Source: Paracoccus sp. DMF-8 (GTDB lineage Bacteria; Pseudomonadota; Alphaproteobacteria; Rhodobacterales; Rhodobacteraceae). From it: a stretch of 64,000 nucleotides of DNA. Shown piece by piece: positions 7,492-15,719 of this stretch. A program made the translations under genes and the position numbers. The notes beneath the pieces were generated by a model. The model made no database searches. It was not told the DNA's origin and saw only the letters and a program-made list of their open reading frames with translations. The first letter of the stretch is position 1. Each line of letters opens with the position of its first letter. Where the stretch lies: contig NZ_JARJHL010000002.1 in assembly GCF_029309835.1 (NCBI RefSeq), positions 1 to 64,000 of the forward strand, given 5' to 3'.

Positions 7492-7731
7492 ATGGCCCAG
7501 ATCGTCGTACGCCAGATCCCGGAAGAGGTGCATCGCGCGCTGAAGGCGCAGGCCGCCGCGCATGGTCGCAGCGCCGAGGCCGAGTTGCGCGAGATCATTG
7601 CCCGCGCGGTGCTGCCGCAGTCGCGCCCGCGCGCGGGTGATCTGATGCGCAGTATCTGGTCCGGCGCCGAGACGGACGACCTTTCGGTCGAACGCGACCG
7701 GACGCCCGCGAAGCCGGCCGGTTTCGAATGA
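7492..7731 (+). CDS. FitA/VapB-type antitoxin (ribbon-helix-helix)
   Basis: This 79-aa protein opens MAQIVVRQIPEEVHRALKAQ and AAAHGRSAEAELREIIARAV, the Arc/FitA ribbon-helix-helix fold that dimerises and binds DNA. The C-terminal 35 residues are extended and probably wrap the toxin active site. It binds and silences the PIN toxin encoded next and represses the operon together with it. The stop overlaps the toxin start (ATGA at 7728-7731), which couples their translation. The paired GATATC sites upstream are the likely operator. Confidence 0.9.
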   Translation: MAQIVVRQIPEEVHRALKAQAAAHGRSAEAELREIIARAVLPQSRPRAGDLMRSIWSGAETDDLSVERDRTPAKPAGFE

Positions 7732-8162
7732 TCATCCTCGACACCAATGTCGTCTCGGAGACGATGAAGCCGGCGCCAGAGCCGCGGGTGATCGACTGGC
7801 TCAACCGGCAAGAGCTGACCACCCTGCACCTGACCACCATCAGCCTGGCCGAGTTGCGGTTCGGCATTGCATGCCTGGACGCTGGGCGGCGTCGGGACGA
7901 TCTTGACGCGCGGCTCGAGCAGATGCTGGCCGAGGTATTTCCGGCACGTATCCTGTCGTTCGACGAGGCCGCTGCCAGTGCCTTCGGAGTATTGATGGCA
8001 ACGGCGCGCCGGCAGGGACAGGCCGTGAGTTTTGCCGATGGCGCGATTGCTGCCATTGCCGCGGCACAGGGCTATCCCGTCGCCAGCCGCGACACCGCGC
8101 CCTTCGCCGCCATGGGCGTGGAGGTGGTGGATCCGTGGCACGAGGCGGCTCAAGGCCGGTAA
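7728..8162 (+). CDS. FitB/VapC-type PIN-domain toxin ribonuclease
   Basis: This 144-aa protein is a PIN domain with the acidic metal site in order: D5 in MIILDTNVVSE, E43 in SLAELRFG, D103 in SFADGAIAAIA, and a further D in SRDTAPF. These residues coordinate magnesium for RNA cleavage. FitB/VapC toxins cut tRNA or rRNA when freed from the antitoxin. The gene overlaps the end of the convergent sigma-like gene by 13 bases. In a mobile element it could act in stability or phage exclusion; neither role is shown here. Confidence 0.9.
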   Translation: MIILDTNVVSETMKPAPEPRVIDWLNRQELTTLHLTTISLAELRFGIACLDAGRRRDDLDARLEQMLAEVFPARILSFDEAAASAFGVLMATARRQGQAVSFADGAIAAIAAAQGYPVASRDTAPFAAMGVEVVDPWHEAAQGR

Positions 8163-8866
8163 TGGCCTCGCAGGCGCGCAGCGGCGCGTTGATAACGTTT
8201 CCGCGCCGCCCCATCGGACAGGCCGAGCACCATACCCATTTCGATCTGGCTGGCACCGTCCACCGCGACGCCAAGGACCAGATCGGCATCTGACCCGATT
8301 ACCGCCGACAGATCAGCACGCAATTCCGCCCGCATCCGGGCCCGATCCGCCCATGACGGCGGCGCGGCAATCCAGTCGGGTTCTACCTCCGCGCAAGATT
8401 GCTGGCGGTCGATCTCGCGTCGATGGGCGCGCAACAGATCGCGTTCGGTGTTCATCAGCACGGTGGCGGCGATATTGGTGACTCGACCGAGATCAAGGGT
8501 CCGGATGATTTCCGTGCTGCGGGCCAGGAGGTCGGAGCTGATCTCGTCAGCAGTGCCGACACGACGACGCAGGCAGCGGTTGCGGATCGCATCGAGCCCC
8601 GGCCACAGGGAAAGCAGCATGACGTGCAGGGCCAATCCCGCGGGACGATCGCGGCCTTGTGACCTGCGCACGAGGGCGGCGAGAATGGCGTTTCGCTCGT
8701 CGAAAGCGAGATGCCCATGATGCAGGGCGCCGAGCAGTCCGACGATGTCAGCGTAAGGCCGAAGCGACGGTTCGGCCGACCGGACGGCACGATAATCGCG
8801 TTGAGATTGCAGGGTCGACGACGAACGGGCGAGATCCTCGCGGATCGCGAACCAGGAGAAAGACAC
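8150..8866 (-). CDS. Sigma-70-like (ECF-type) phage regulatory protein
   Basis: This 238-aa protein begins with GTG at 8866, with GGAAGG about ten bases upstream. Two regions recall sigma factors. The middle (LHVMLLSLWPGLDAIRNRCLRRR, then TEIIRTLDLGRVTNIAATVL) resembles region 2. The end (QIEMGMVLGLSDGAARKRYQ followed by RAAARLRGHY) is a region-4-like helix-turn-helix. Rhodobacterales prophages carry such proteins, usually annotated as sigma-factor-like. It could switch host RNA polymerase to element promoters, but no target is visible. It runs opposite to the toxin-antitoxin genes. Confidence 0.55.
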   Translation of the reverse strand: MSFSWFAIREDLARSSSTLQSQRDYRAVRSAEPSLRPYADIVGLLGALHHGHLAFDERNAILAALVRRSQGRDRPAGLALHVMLLSLWPGLDAIRNRCLRRRVGTADEISSDLLARSTEIIRTLDLGRVTNIAATVLMNTERDLLRAHRREIDRQQSCAEVEPDWIAAPPSWADRARMRAELRADLSAVIGSDADLVLGVAVDGASQIEMGMVLGLSDGAARKRYQRAAARLRGHYRP

Positions 8867-8963
8867 GGGACGCCAGCCTTCCGGCCGGGCGTCCAGCGCC
8901 TCTCTCGGGCCTCAGGGCGTCATGCGCCTCTGATGATCGGGAAATCGGGTGGAACGGCGCGGC

Positions 8964-9197
8964 TTAGCGCGCCGCACCAGTGGCTTGGTTCAGGGTGCCG
9001 CAGCGGCGGCAGGTCGCCGTCGCCGGGAAGCTGACGAGGTATTCGTGACCGCGCGCGAAGCTCACATGCATCAGCCCGTCACGGTGGATGCCAAGCAGTG
9101 CGCCGCAGCGGCAGCAACGCCAGTCATTTCCGGACCTGCGGGGCGTACGGTCCAGGGTGCGGCGCACTGCCGGGAGGTGGGAGATTTGGTTCGGCAT
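8964..9197 (-). CDS. Com-like zinc-ribbon protein
   Basis: The protein has 77 aa from the ATG at 9197, which has AAGGAG eight bases upstream. It carries two CxxC knuckles, RCCRCGALLG at about residues 26-35 and CRRCGTLNQ near 60-68. They form a zinc ribbon like that of the Mu Com translational activator. In Mu, Com opens the mom mRNA, which encodes a DNA modification enzyme. Mom-like genes are not seen next to this gene. A nucleic-acid-binding role is likely; the Com assignment rests on size and pattern only. Confidence 0.55.
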   Translation of the reverse strand: MPNQISHLPAVRRTLDRTPRRSGNDWRCCRCGALLGIHRDGLMHVSFARGHEYLVSFPATATCRRCGTLNQATGAAR

Positions 9198-9290
9198 TTG
9201 GAATGCTCCTTCGTTGATGGAGCACCTCAAATGAAGCAGAGAATCGGAGTTAGTCAGACCCCCCGAACGGAGTTGGAACGGAGTTGGCGG

Positions 9291-11471
9291 TCAGGTCGCG
9301 ATTTCCCACAAGCCGCGTTTGGGCGAGCGCAGGAAGTCGGCCTTCAGCTTGCTCCACAAGGACTGACCAAAGATGTTGCCGAGTGATTGGTTGCCAATGC
9401 CAGCAACCATGTCGTCTGTTTTCATGGGTGTCGGATACGCCTGCACCAGACGATCGATGACCATCACACGCTGGGCACCGACGATATCGATAGTGCCTTT
9501 TCCGGGGACACTCAGCACACCGGCGCCGTTGCCCGACTTGTGAAACTCCACGGCAGCGCCACCTTGGGCCAGAGATCGGTTCCGACGAAACGCCGATATG
9601 AGGCTCGTCATGTCTACGGCAATTTCGGTTGCCTCCAGCAGGATATGGTCGGCAAGTCTCGCGAGCACATTTGCTGCCACGCAGGAGCCGGCGGCGTCCC
9701 CCGCCTGCAGGACGAGCCCGATCCCCTGCTTGTCCCGCGCGCGAAGCTCGGTATCGATGGCGGCGCGGACCCGCTCGTCCTCGAGTCTGCGGGCGAGATA
9801 GAGCGGCACGTCACTTCCGTCGATTTCGAGATCGCCGAGCGCGATGAGGTCGGGCCGGATGTTCTCCATCGCTGCGATGTCCAGCGCCTTGCCAAGCTGC
9901 TCGCGCAGGTGGCTGGCGACCCAACCGTCTCGGATCCGATAGACACGGTAGCGCTCCGGCAGCGCGGCCGACGATGACTGGCCATCGGTCGAGTATAGCT
10001 CGAGTCCCTCAGGACGCTCCACGACCTTTGCCACATGTTCCGCAAAATCGTCTTCATCGTCGATCAGGTCGTCACCCTCCCAACCTGAGGGGACCAGGAA
10101 CCCGAGATCGAGCAGGGTTTTGACGTCTACCCCCCGCTCGTGAAGCCAGGCACCGTTTATGCGGTCAGACCCCAGGTTCCACAAAGCCAGCAACGCAGGC
10201 AGCACCGCCATGCTCTCTCTGGGCGTCGGTGCGCGACCATCACGCAATATGCCCCAGTGGCGGAGCAAGCGGTGACCGAGGACGCGCTCGAACGGATCAT
10301 GCAGGCTCAGCAGGCTCGTAGTGTTTCGATCCGTCAGGGTGAAGTCCAGCGTACGCTCGCCGTCCACGCCCCCCCGCCGGTACTGAACAGCGATTTCCAC
10401 GAACCGGATCGCGAGAGCATTGCGAAATATCCTCTCAAGTCCCGGCTGATCGCTGATCAGCTGGCCGATGTCCTCATCCAGGGACGTCGAGACCGACAGC
10501 CTGTTGGCGAGATTTCCGATACTGATGTCCACGCGGATCACGCGAGCTCGCAGGATGCTGACATCGTCAAATTCGGGCAGTTCAAGATCGAAGCCGTGGA
10601 AGAACCGTGCGATGTCATAGGCTTGAAAATCGATGGGCTGGCTCGATAGCTCCTGCTCGAGAATTTTGGTGATGAAGCTCTCGGCGGCATCGTGGCGGAG
10701 ACGTCGTGTTCCCGCCCGCACATGTACCCGTCCCGTCGCGGGCGAATGCACGATCATGATCTCGCCGGGCGGGCGGAAATATGTCGTCGTGCGCTGCCCG
10801 TCGTCGTGGAGTTCTCGAAAGCTGGCGGGCCGCTCGGGGTGGATCACCAGGTACATGACCTCGGTTGGTTCTTCGCCTTCTGCAGGAATTTCAAACCGGT
10901 CGACTTCATAGCCATCGCCCCGATCGAGTCTGGTGCGCAGATCGTCCAGCATCCCTTTCAAAGCAGAAGCTTCGACATCCGTTGAGACGCCTTCATCCGG
11001 CTCGACCATGAACGTTTGATAATGGCGGTCGTAACGGCGGTAGAGTCGCAAATGCAGGGTGTTCTCGGCGGCCTCGAACAGCATCGGCTCGTTCAGATAC
11101 GCCCAGAAACTGCGTGCCAGCGAGTCTCGTTGGATATCAAATTCGTGCTTCCGTTCGGGTGCCAATTTCGTGCGGACCAAACCGTCGAGCGCGAATTCGC
11201 CGCGATCTGAAGAAACAGTGAAGATTCGCGCGGCTTCGGTTTCAAGAGAGGACAAATTGTCCTTCTGCTGTTCGCGCAACATGGCTGCCGCAGGCACATC
11301 TCCATCGGCGCCATCGGGTTCGAAATGGTAATCTGCCAACCATGTCAGCTTGTCGAAGACACGCATTCGCAGGAATGCGGCAATCATCGAGGGCTCGGCA
11401 TCGTCGAACAGCCGCGACAGGTTGGGACAGGATTTGGCCGGCGCACGAACCACGTGTACCTCCGTGATCAA
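9291..11471 (-). CDS. Large hypothetical protein of unknown function with C-terminal winged-helix-like end
   Basis: I do not recognise this 726-aa protein. It is soluble and acidic with no signal peptide, membrane segment, or obvious nuclease, ATPase or methylase motif. Residues about 1-330 are mixed alpha/beta. Residues about 395-520 are largely helical (LLSLHDPFERVLGHRLLRHW). The last 55 residues (VIDRLVQAYPTPMKTDDMVA, then GNIFGQSLWSKLKADFLRSP) look like a winged helix. Base composition seems less GC rich than the neighbours, which suggests recent transfer. It stands alone on the minus strand between a zinc-ribbon gene and a decayed recombinase-type cassette, a position where phages often carry defence or exclusion cargo. 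That role is inference only. Confidence 0.6.
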   Translation of the reverse strand: MITEVHVVRAPAKSCPNLSRLFDDAEPSMIAAFLRMRVFDKLTWLADYHFEPDGADGDVPAAAMLREQQKDNLSSLETEAARIFTVSSDRGEFALDGLVRTKLAPERKHEFDIQRDSLARSFWAYLNEPMLFEAAENTLHLRLYRRYDRHYQTFMVEPDEGVSTDVEASALKGMLDDLRTRLDRGDGYEVDRFEIPAEGEEPTEVMYLVIHPERPASFRELHDDGQRTTTYFRPPGEIMIVHSPATGRVHVRAGTRRLRHDAAESFITKILEQELSSQPIDFQAYDIARFFHGFDLELPEFDDVSILRARVIRVDISIGNLANRLSVSTSLDEDIGQLISDQPGLERIFRNALAIRFVEIAVQYRRGGVDGERTLDFTLTDRNTTSLLSLHDPFERVLGHRLLRHWGILRDGRAPTPRESMAVLPALLALWNLGSDRINGAWLHERGVDVKTLLDLGFLVPSGWEGDDLIDDEDDFAEHVAKVVERPEGLELYSTDGQSSSAALPERYRVYRIRDGWVASHLREQLGKALDIAAMENIRPDLIALGDLEIDGSDVPLYLARRLEDERVRAAIDTELRARDKQGIGLVLQAGDAAGSCVAANVLARLADHILLEATEIAVDMTSLISAFRRNRSLAQGGAAVEFHKSGNGAGVLSVPGKGTIDIVGAQRVMVIDRLVQAYPTPMKTDDMVAGIGNQSLGNIFGQSLWSKLKADFLRSPKRGLWEIAT

Positions 11472-11583
11472 GGTTTCGTGAAGGCTAACCTCACATGGCC
11501 CCCCGACGCAAAGAATCTTCGATCGCTGTCCCGATTTGCTTCCTGAACCGGCTTTTCATCGTCGAGAACCCTGCGAGTTACTG

Positions 11584-11790
11584 ATGATGAAACGTCCCAA
11601 CCCTCTGTCACCCTTCCTGATGACTGCCGCCGAGCGCCGCGCCGAACTGTGCGGCCTGCTGGCGCTCGGGCTGGTCCGGCCGCGGATGCGGGATAGGGGC
11701 GAAGTATCTGACGATACCGAAGAAAGTTGCCTACACTATCCGGCAGACGAATGCCGTCATGCAACTCCAACGCACCGGAGAAACGCATGA
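11584..11790 (+). CDS. Small hypothetical protein of a DUF2924/recombinase cassette
   Basis: This 68-aa ORF reads LSPFLMTAAERRAELCGLLA followed by LGLVRPRMRD. That pattern is one I know as the first short gene of alphaproteobacterial cassettes made of this ORF, a DUF2924 gene and a serine recombinase. Its stop overlaps the DUF2924 start (ATGA at 11787-11790), which supports an operon. Function unknown. Confidence 0.6.
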   Translation: MMKRPNPLSPFLMTAAERRAELCGLLALGLVRPRMRDRGEVSDDTEESCLHYPADECRHATPTHRRNA

Positions 11791-12243
11791 CGACCCACGA
11801 TCCCATCCCCGCGCGCCTGGCCGCGCTGAAGACCACGCCGACGCCCGAGTTGAAGGCGCAATGGCGGGACCTGTTCGACCGCGAGCCGCCGCCCTTCAAC
11901 CGGCGCTACCCTCGAATCCCGACTGGCCTATCGCATTCAGGAACTCGCCTATGGCGGGTTGAAACCGGAAACCATCCGGCGGCTGGAGCGGCTGGGCGAG
12001 GAACTGGACGGCGGCGACCGATTGAGGCGCAGCATCCGCGCCGACCGTGATCGCCCCATCACCGGCACGCGGCTGCTTCGCGAATGGCAGGGCGTCGAGC
12101 ATGTCGTCACTGTCACTGCGGACGGGTTCGAGTGGCAGGGGCGGCCCTACAAGTCGCTCTCCGCCATCGCCCGCGCCATCACCGGCACACGTTGGAACGG
12201 CTGGGTGTTTATTGGCCTAAAAAATCACCGGAGGCGGACATGA
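11787..12243 (+). pseudogene. DUF2924 domain protein, frameshifted
   Basis: The first frame begins MTTHDPIPARLAALKTTPTP and continues to FNRRY near 11909. The correct continuation, LESRLAYRIQELAYGGLKPE, is in the next frame. One extra C in the CCC run at 11909-11911 explains the shift. The second frame ends at 12243 with WNGWVFIGLKNH. DUF2924 proteins accompany serine recombinases in mobile cassettes and have no proven role. Whether the extra C is real or a read error cannot be told. No recombinase follows. Confidence 0.75.
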
Positions 12244-12507
12244 TGGACAACGCTTATCAGGCTGGCCCCATATCCCCTCGAGTGGGAGGAACTCCCCACG
12301 CGGCGCGATTGCCGTATCTCGGTCTACATGACGAATGTCGATCCGGAAGACGAGCGAGACTGGCCCCGCCAGCATCAGTGGCTGACCTCCAAGATCAACG
12401 ATTTCAACAGGGTTTTCCTTGCTCGTGTGCGGGATCTGGACGCCGAAGACTGGAAGCAAGATGGCGTGGTGGACGTCTCGGCCGGACCATCTCAGGCTGA
12501 CGGTTGA
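12244..12507 (+). pseudogene. C-terminal fragment of a DUF4268-like protein
   Basis: After the DUF2924 stop the same frame stays open for 87 codons without a start. It encodes LEWEELPTRRDCRISVYMTN, then DWPRQHQWLTSKINDFNRVF followed by LARVRDL. The DWP..H.WL.. and F.RVF..RV pattern is typical of the C-terminus of DUF4268 proteins, which occur in defence and restriction-related contexts. The rest of the gene is missing. The place where a recombinase would be expected is therefore occupied by debris. Confidence 0.5.
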
Positions 12508-12794
12508 GGAGTGCGAACCGCTGACAGAGTTCGATTTGTGTTCCTTCTGGGGTGCGACCCTGAAATCCAAGTGTTCAGCACGCCACCCCAAAAGGTCTAA
12601 TAATTACATTCGCTTAGAAAAAAATCACCAAATCGACGCAGGCAACAGGTCCGGAGAATATCGACCCCGAGAGACCACTTCCGGGCCTCCTGGCACCGGT
12701 GCCAGTTGCTCAGCCTCATCCCGCATAACCCTCGAAAACAACGGAAAAATCCGGCCGCAGCAGGATCGGGAGACACGCTTTCGCTGAGGGCAGG

Positions 12795-12886
12795 TGGCGG
12801 AAGCGGTGGGATTCGAACCCACGGTGGAGTCTGCCCCCACGTCTGGTTTTCAAGACCGGAGCATTAAACCGCTCGGCCACTCCTCC
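12795..12886 (-). tRNA. tRNA-Ser (anticodon TGA)
   Basis: Read on the minus strand, the RNA starts GGAGGAGTGGCCGAGCGGTT, has the anticodon loop CTTGAAA (anticodon TGA, for UCA codons), a long variable arm typical of serine tRNAs, the TpsiC arm GGTTCGAATCC, and an encoded CCA. The D-stem, anticodon stem and TpsiC stem pair well. The acceptor stem is imperfect: 5' GGAGGAG faces 3' CGCTTCC, giving one A-G mismatch and one G-T wobble. The phage-like element begins immediately after the CCA. Confidence 0.95.
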
Positions 12887-12940
12887 GACCCGGGTTGGTT
12901 AGCCTGTGCTTGGCGATAGGGCAAGGGGCGATAGGGTGGG

Positions 12941-12958
12941 GCGAAGCGGGGGCTTCGC
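12941..12958 (-). terminator. Hairpin after preA
   Basis: The inverted repeat GCGAAGC (12941-12947) and GCTTCGC (12952-12958) has a four-base loop and lies just beyond the preA stop. No clear T-run follows, so termination strength is uncertain. Confidence 0.4.
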
Positions 12959-12967
12959 GCCTCGGGT

Positions 12968-14266
12968 TCATTCGGCGGCGGTGCTCATCGGGTTGTTGGG
13001 ATGGGTCGTCCAGTTCTGGTAGCCGCCGATCACGCGGCCGGTGCGGGGGTCGGTGTCGCCGGGGGGCAGTTCGCGCATGGTGATGCAGTCGTCCACCGGG
13101 CAGACATCGACGCAGAGATTGCAGGCCACGCATTCCTCGTCATCGACGGTGAAGGTGCGGCTTTGGCCCATGTTGATCGCCTGATGCGAGGTGTCCTCGC
13201 AGGCGGCATAGCAGCGCCCGCATTTGATGCACAGGTCCTGATTGATCTGGGCCTTGGTGGTGTAGTTCAGGTTCAGATATTGCCAGTCGGTGACATTCGG
13301 CACGGCGCGGCCGATCAGGTCGGACATCTGCATGTCGTGGCTGTCCAGATAGTCGCGCAGGCCGGTGATCATTTCCTGAACGACCTTGAAGCCATAGGTC
13401 ATTGCCGCCGTGCAGACCTGCACCGTGCCCGCGCCAAGCGCCATGAATTCGGCGGCATCGCGCCATGTGGTCACGCCGCCGATGCCGGAAATCGGCAGGC
13501 CGCGCGTTTCCGCGCTGCGGGCGATTTCGGCGACCATGTTCAGGGCGATCGGCTTGACCGCCGGGCCGCAATAGCCGCCGTGGCTGCCCTTGCCGTCGAT
13601 GGTGGGCTGCGGCGCGAACAGGTCCAGATCGACCGAGGTGATCGAGTTGATGGTGTTGATCAGGCTGACCGCATCGGCGCCGCCGCGCATCGCGGCCTCG
13701 GCCGGTTTGCGGACATCGGTGATGTTCGGGGTCAGTTTCACGATGCAGGGCATGCGCGAATGGGTTTTCACCCAACGCGTGACCATTTCGATATATTCCG
13801 GCACTTGCCCCACGGCCGAGCCCATGCCGCGTTCGGCCATGCCGTGGGGGCAGCCAAAGTTCAGTTCGACCCCGTCGGCGCCGGTGTCCTCGATCTGTTT
13901 CAGGATGGCTTTCCACGATTCCTCGTCGCAGGGGACCATCAGCGAAATGATCAGCGCGCGGTCGGGGTAGTCGCGTCTGACCGATTTGATTTCGCGCAGG
14001 TTCACCTCCAGCGGGCGGTCGGTGATCAATTCGATATTGTTGATGCCCAGAACGCGGCGGTCGGCGCCGTAGACCACGCCGTAGCGCGGGCCGTTGACGT
14101 TGACGACCGGCGGGCCTTCGCTGCCAAGCGCCTTCCACACGACCCCGCCCCAACCGGCCTCGAAGGCGCGGCGGACGTTGATTTCCTTGTCCGTGGGGGG
14201 CGCCGAGGCCAGCCAGAACGGGTTCGGCGATTTGATCCTGATGAAGTTCGAGCGCAGGTCAGCCAT
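12968..14266 (-). CDS. preA: NAD-dependent dihydropyrimidine dehydrogenase, subunit PreA
   Basis: This 432-aa protein is the catalytic FMN subunit that reduces uracil and thymine to their 5,6-dihydro forms, the first step of reductive pyrimidine breakdown. Residues about 1-310 form a dihydroorotate-dehydrogenase-like barrel with NPFWLASAPPTD at the start and ELNFGCPHGM around the pyrimidine site. The C-terminus carries two 4Fe-4S motifs, CIKCGRCYAAC and CVACNLCVDVCPVDDC. Length and motif order match PreA. It follows preT with a one-base gap, so the two form one operon and one complex. Confidence 0.95.
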   Translation of the reverse strand: MADLRSNFIRIKSPNPFWLASAPPTDKEINVRRAFEAGWGGVVWKALGSEGPPVVNVNGPRYGVVYGADRRVLGINNIELITDRPLEVNLREIKSVRRDYPDRALIISLMVPCDEESWKAILKQIEDTGADGVELNFGCPHGMAERGMGSAVGQVPEYIEMVTRWVKTHSRMPCIVKLTPNITDVRKPAEAAMRGGADAVSLINTINSITSVDLDLFAPQPTIDGKGSHGGYCGPAVKPIALNMVAEIARSAETRGLPISGIGGVTTWRDAAEFMALGAGTVQVCTAAMTYGFKVVQEMITGLRDYLDSHDMQMSDLIGRAVPNVTDWQYLNLNYTTKAQINQDLCIKCGRCYAACEDTSHQAINMGQSRTFTVDDEECVACNLCVDVCPVDDCITMRELPPGDTDPRTGRVIGGYQNWTTHPNNPMSTAAE

Positions 14267-14267
14267 A

Positions 14268-15605
14268 TCAAGCCCCCATCAGTTGCGCGTGGATGTCTTC
14301 GGCCGCATCGCGGCCTTCGGCGACGGCGGTGACGGTCAGGTCGTCGCCCCCTGCGGCACAGTCGCCACCCGCCCAGATCCCGGGCAGGGATGTGCGGCCG
14401 GGGCCGGTCACCGCGATCTTGCCACCCTCCAGCGCCAGCCCTTCGGGGGCGCCGGACAGGCGTTGGCCGATGGCGCGGAAAAGCTGGTCGGCGGGCAGGC
14501 GAAAGCGTTCGCCGGTATCCTCGATCCCGCCGGGGCCGTCGGTGGTATGGGCGAATTCGACCTCGCGGACGGTGCCATTGCCGTGGATGGCCACGGGGAT
14601 GGCGTTGCAGATGATGCGCACGCCCGAACTGGTCGCGTGATCCTGTTCATGGCGCGAGGCGCCCATGCGCTCCTGTCCGCGCCGATAGACGATGGTGACA
14701 TTCTGCGCGCCCAGCAGCCGGGCCTGAACGGCGGCATCGACCGCCGTCATGCCGCCGCCGATCACCACGACATCGCGGCCGATGGGCAGGCTGGCCAGAT
14801 CATCGGCCTGACGCAGATCGCGGATGAAATCGACGGCATCCAGCACATTGCCGCGCTGTTCGCCCGGCGCGTTCAGCGCATTCACGCCCTGCAGGCCCAG
14901 CCCCAGAAAGACGGCGTCATAATCCCTGCGCAACTGGTCCAGCGACAGGTCGCGGCCAAGCGCGCGGCCGGTTTCCAGCGTGATGCCGCCGATGGCCATG
15001 ACCCAATCCACCTCGCGTTCGGCGAAATGGCCGGGGGCCTTGTAGCTGGCGATTCCGTATTCGTTCAGCCCGCCCGGCTTGGTGCGGGCGTCGAACAGGG
15101 TCACGTCATGGCCCTTGGCGGCAAGGCGATGGGCGGCGGCAAGGCCGGCGGGGCCTGCGCCGATGACGGCGATGCGCCTGCCCGTGGGGGTGCCGCGCCG
15201 GAACGGGTGTTCGCCCTGATCCATCAGCCCGTCGGTCGCATAACGCTGCAGGGCGCCGATCTGCACGGGCTTGCCTTCGGCGGTTTCGCGGACGCAGGCG
15301 CCTTCGCACAGGTTTTCCGTCGGGCAGACCCGGGCGCAGATCCCGCCCAGGATATTCTGGTGAAAGATCGTCATCGCCGCCGCATCGGCCGTCCCGGTCG
15401 AGATCTGGCGGATGAACAGCGGAATGTCAATCGAGGTCGGACAGGCCGTCACGCAGGGCGCGTCATAGCAGAAATAACAGCGGTCTGCGGCGACCCGCGC
15501 CTCGTGATCGTCAAGCGGCGGCGCGACATCGGAAAAGTTGCGCGCGTAGATTTCGGCGGTCAGACGGCCGGGTGCCACGCCGGGCGTCAGCTGGCTGTTG
15601 GGCAT
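14268..15605 (-). CDS. preT: NAD-dependent dihydropyrimidine dehydrogenase, subunit PreT
   Basis: This 445-aa flavoprotein passes electrons from NAD(P)H through FAD and Fe-S clusters to PreA. The N-terminus has the cysteine clusters CYFCYDAPCVTACPTSIDIP and CARVCPTENLCEGAC. The FAD fingerprint IAVIGAGPAGLAAAHRLA is at about residues 128-145, and an NAD fingerprint VVVIGGGMTAVDAA is near 285. GIWAGGDCAAGGDD closes the FAD site near the end. The gene leads the preT-preA operon. The upstream palindrome at 15661-15684 may be its operator. Confidence 0.93.
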   Translation of the reverse strand: MPNSQLTPGVAPGRLTAEIYARNFSDVAPPLDDHEARVAADRCYFCYDAPCVTACPTSIDIPLFIRQISTGTADAAAMTIFHQNILGGICARVCPTENLCEGACVRETAEGKPVQIGALQRYATDGLMDQGEHPFRRGTPTGRRIAVIGAGPAGLAAAHRLAAKGHDVTLFDARTKPGGLNEYGIASYKAPGHFAEREVDWVMAIGGITLETGRALGRDLSLDQLRRDYDAVFLGLGLQGVNALNAPGEQRGNVLDAVDFIRDLRQADDLASLPIGRDVVVIGGGMTAVDAAVQARLLGAQNVTIVYRRGQERMGASRHEQDHATSSGVRIICNAIPVAIHGNGTVREVEFAHTTDGPGGIEDTGERFRLPADQLFRAIGQRLSGAPEGLALEGGKIAVTGPGRTSLPGIWAGGDCAAGGDDLTVTAVAEGRDAAEDIHAQLMGA

Positions 15606-15660
15606 CGGACAGACCCCTGTGCTTGCTGATATCTTCGGGAATCAGGCTGGCACAGGTCTG

Positions 15661-15684
15661 AATTTTTATCAAATGGTAAAATTT
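15661..15684. promoter_or_regulatory. AT-rich near-palindrome upstream of preT
   Basis: The sequence around TTTTATCAAATGGTAAAA is nearly its own reverse complement (arms TTTTAyCA and TGrTAAAA) and sits about 60-80 bases before the preT start. A TGGTAAAA arm recalls operators of GntR-family regulators, but the cognate protein is not in the window. Confidence 0.4.
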
Positions 15685-15719
15685 GGACCTTGGTTCTTTG
15701 CGGGAATTTCGGGCAACCT

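Larger units (their letters stand above)
1..12794. mobile_element. Integrated phage or phage-derived element (right-hand part; left end outside window)
   Basis: The packaging genes (portal, large and small terminase, HNH), a phage-type methyltransferase and many short overlapping ORFs run leftward, next to a toxin-antitoxin pair and a decayed recombinase-type cassette. The block ends exactly at the CCA end of a tRNA-Ser gene, and ordinary metabolic genes start just beyond it. Integration at tRNA 3' ends is established for many temperate phages and integrative elements. No integrase gene is visible in this part and the left boundary is outside the window, so whether the element is complete cannot be judged. 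Confidence 0.75.

Noticed and set aside
12508-12794. Possible gene between the DUF4268 fragment and the tRNA
   Set aside because: Open frames are short, lack start signals and family features, and one is only a tRNA shadow. I see no gene or clear integrase remnant.
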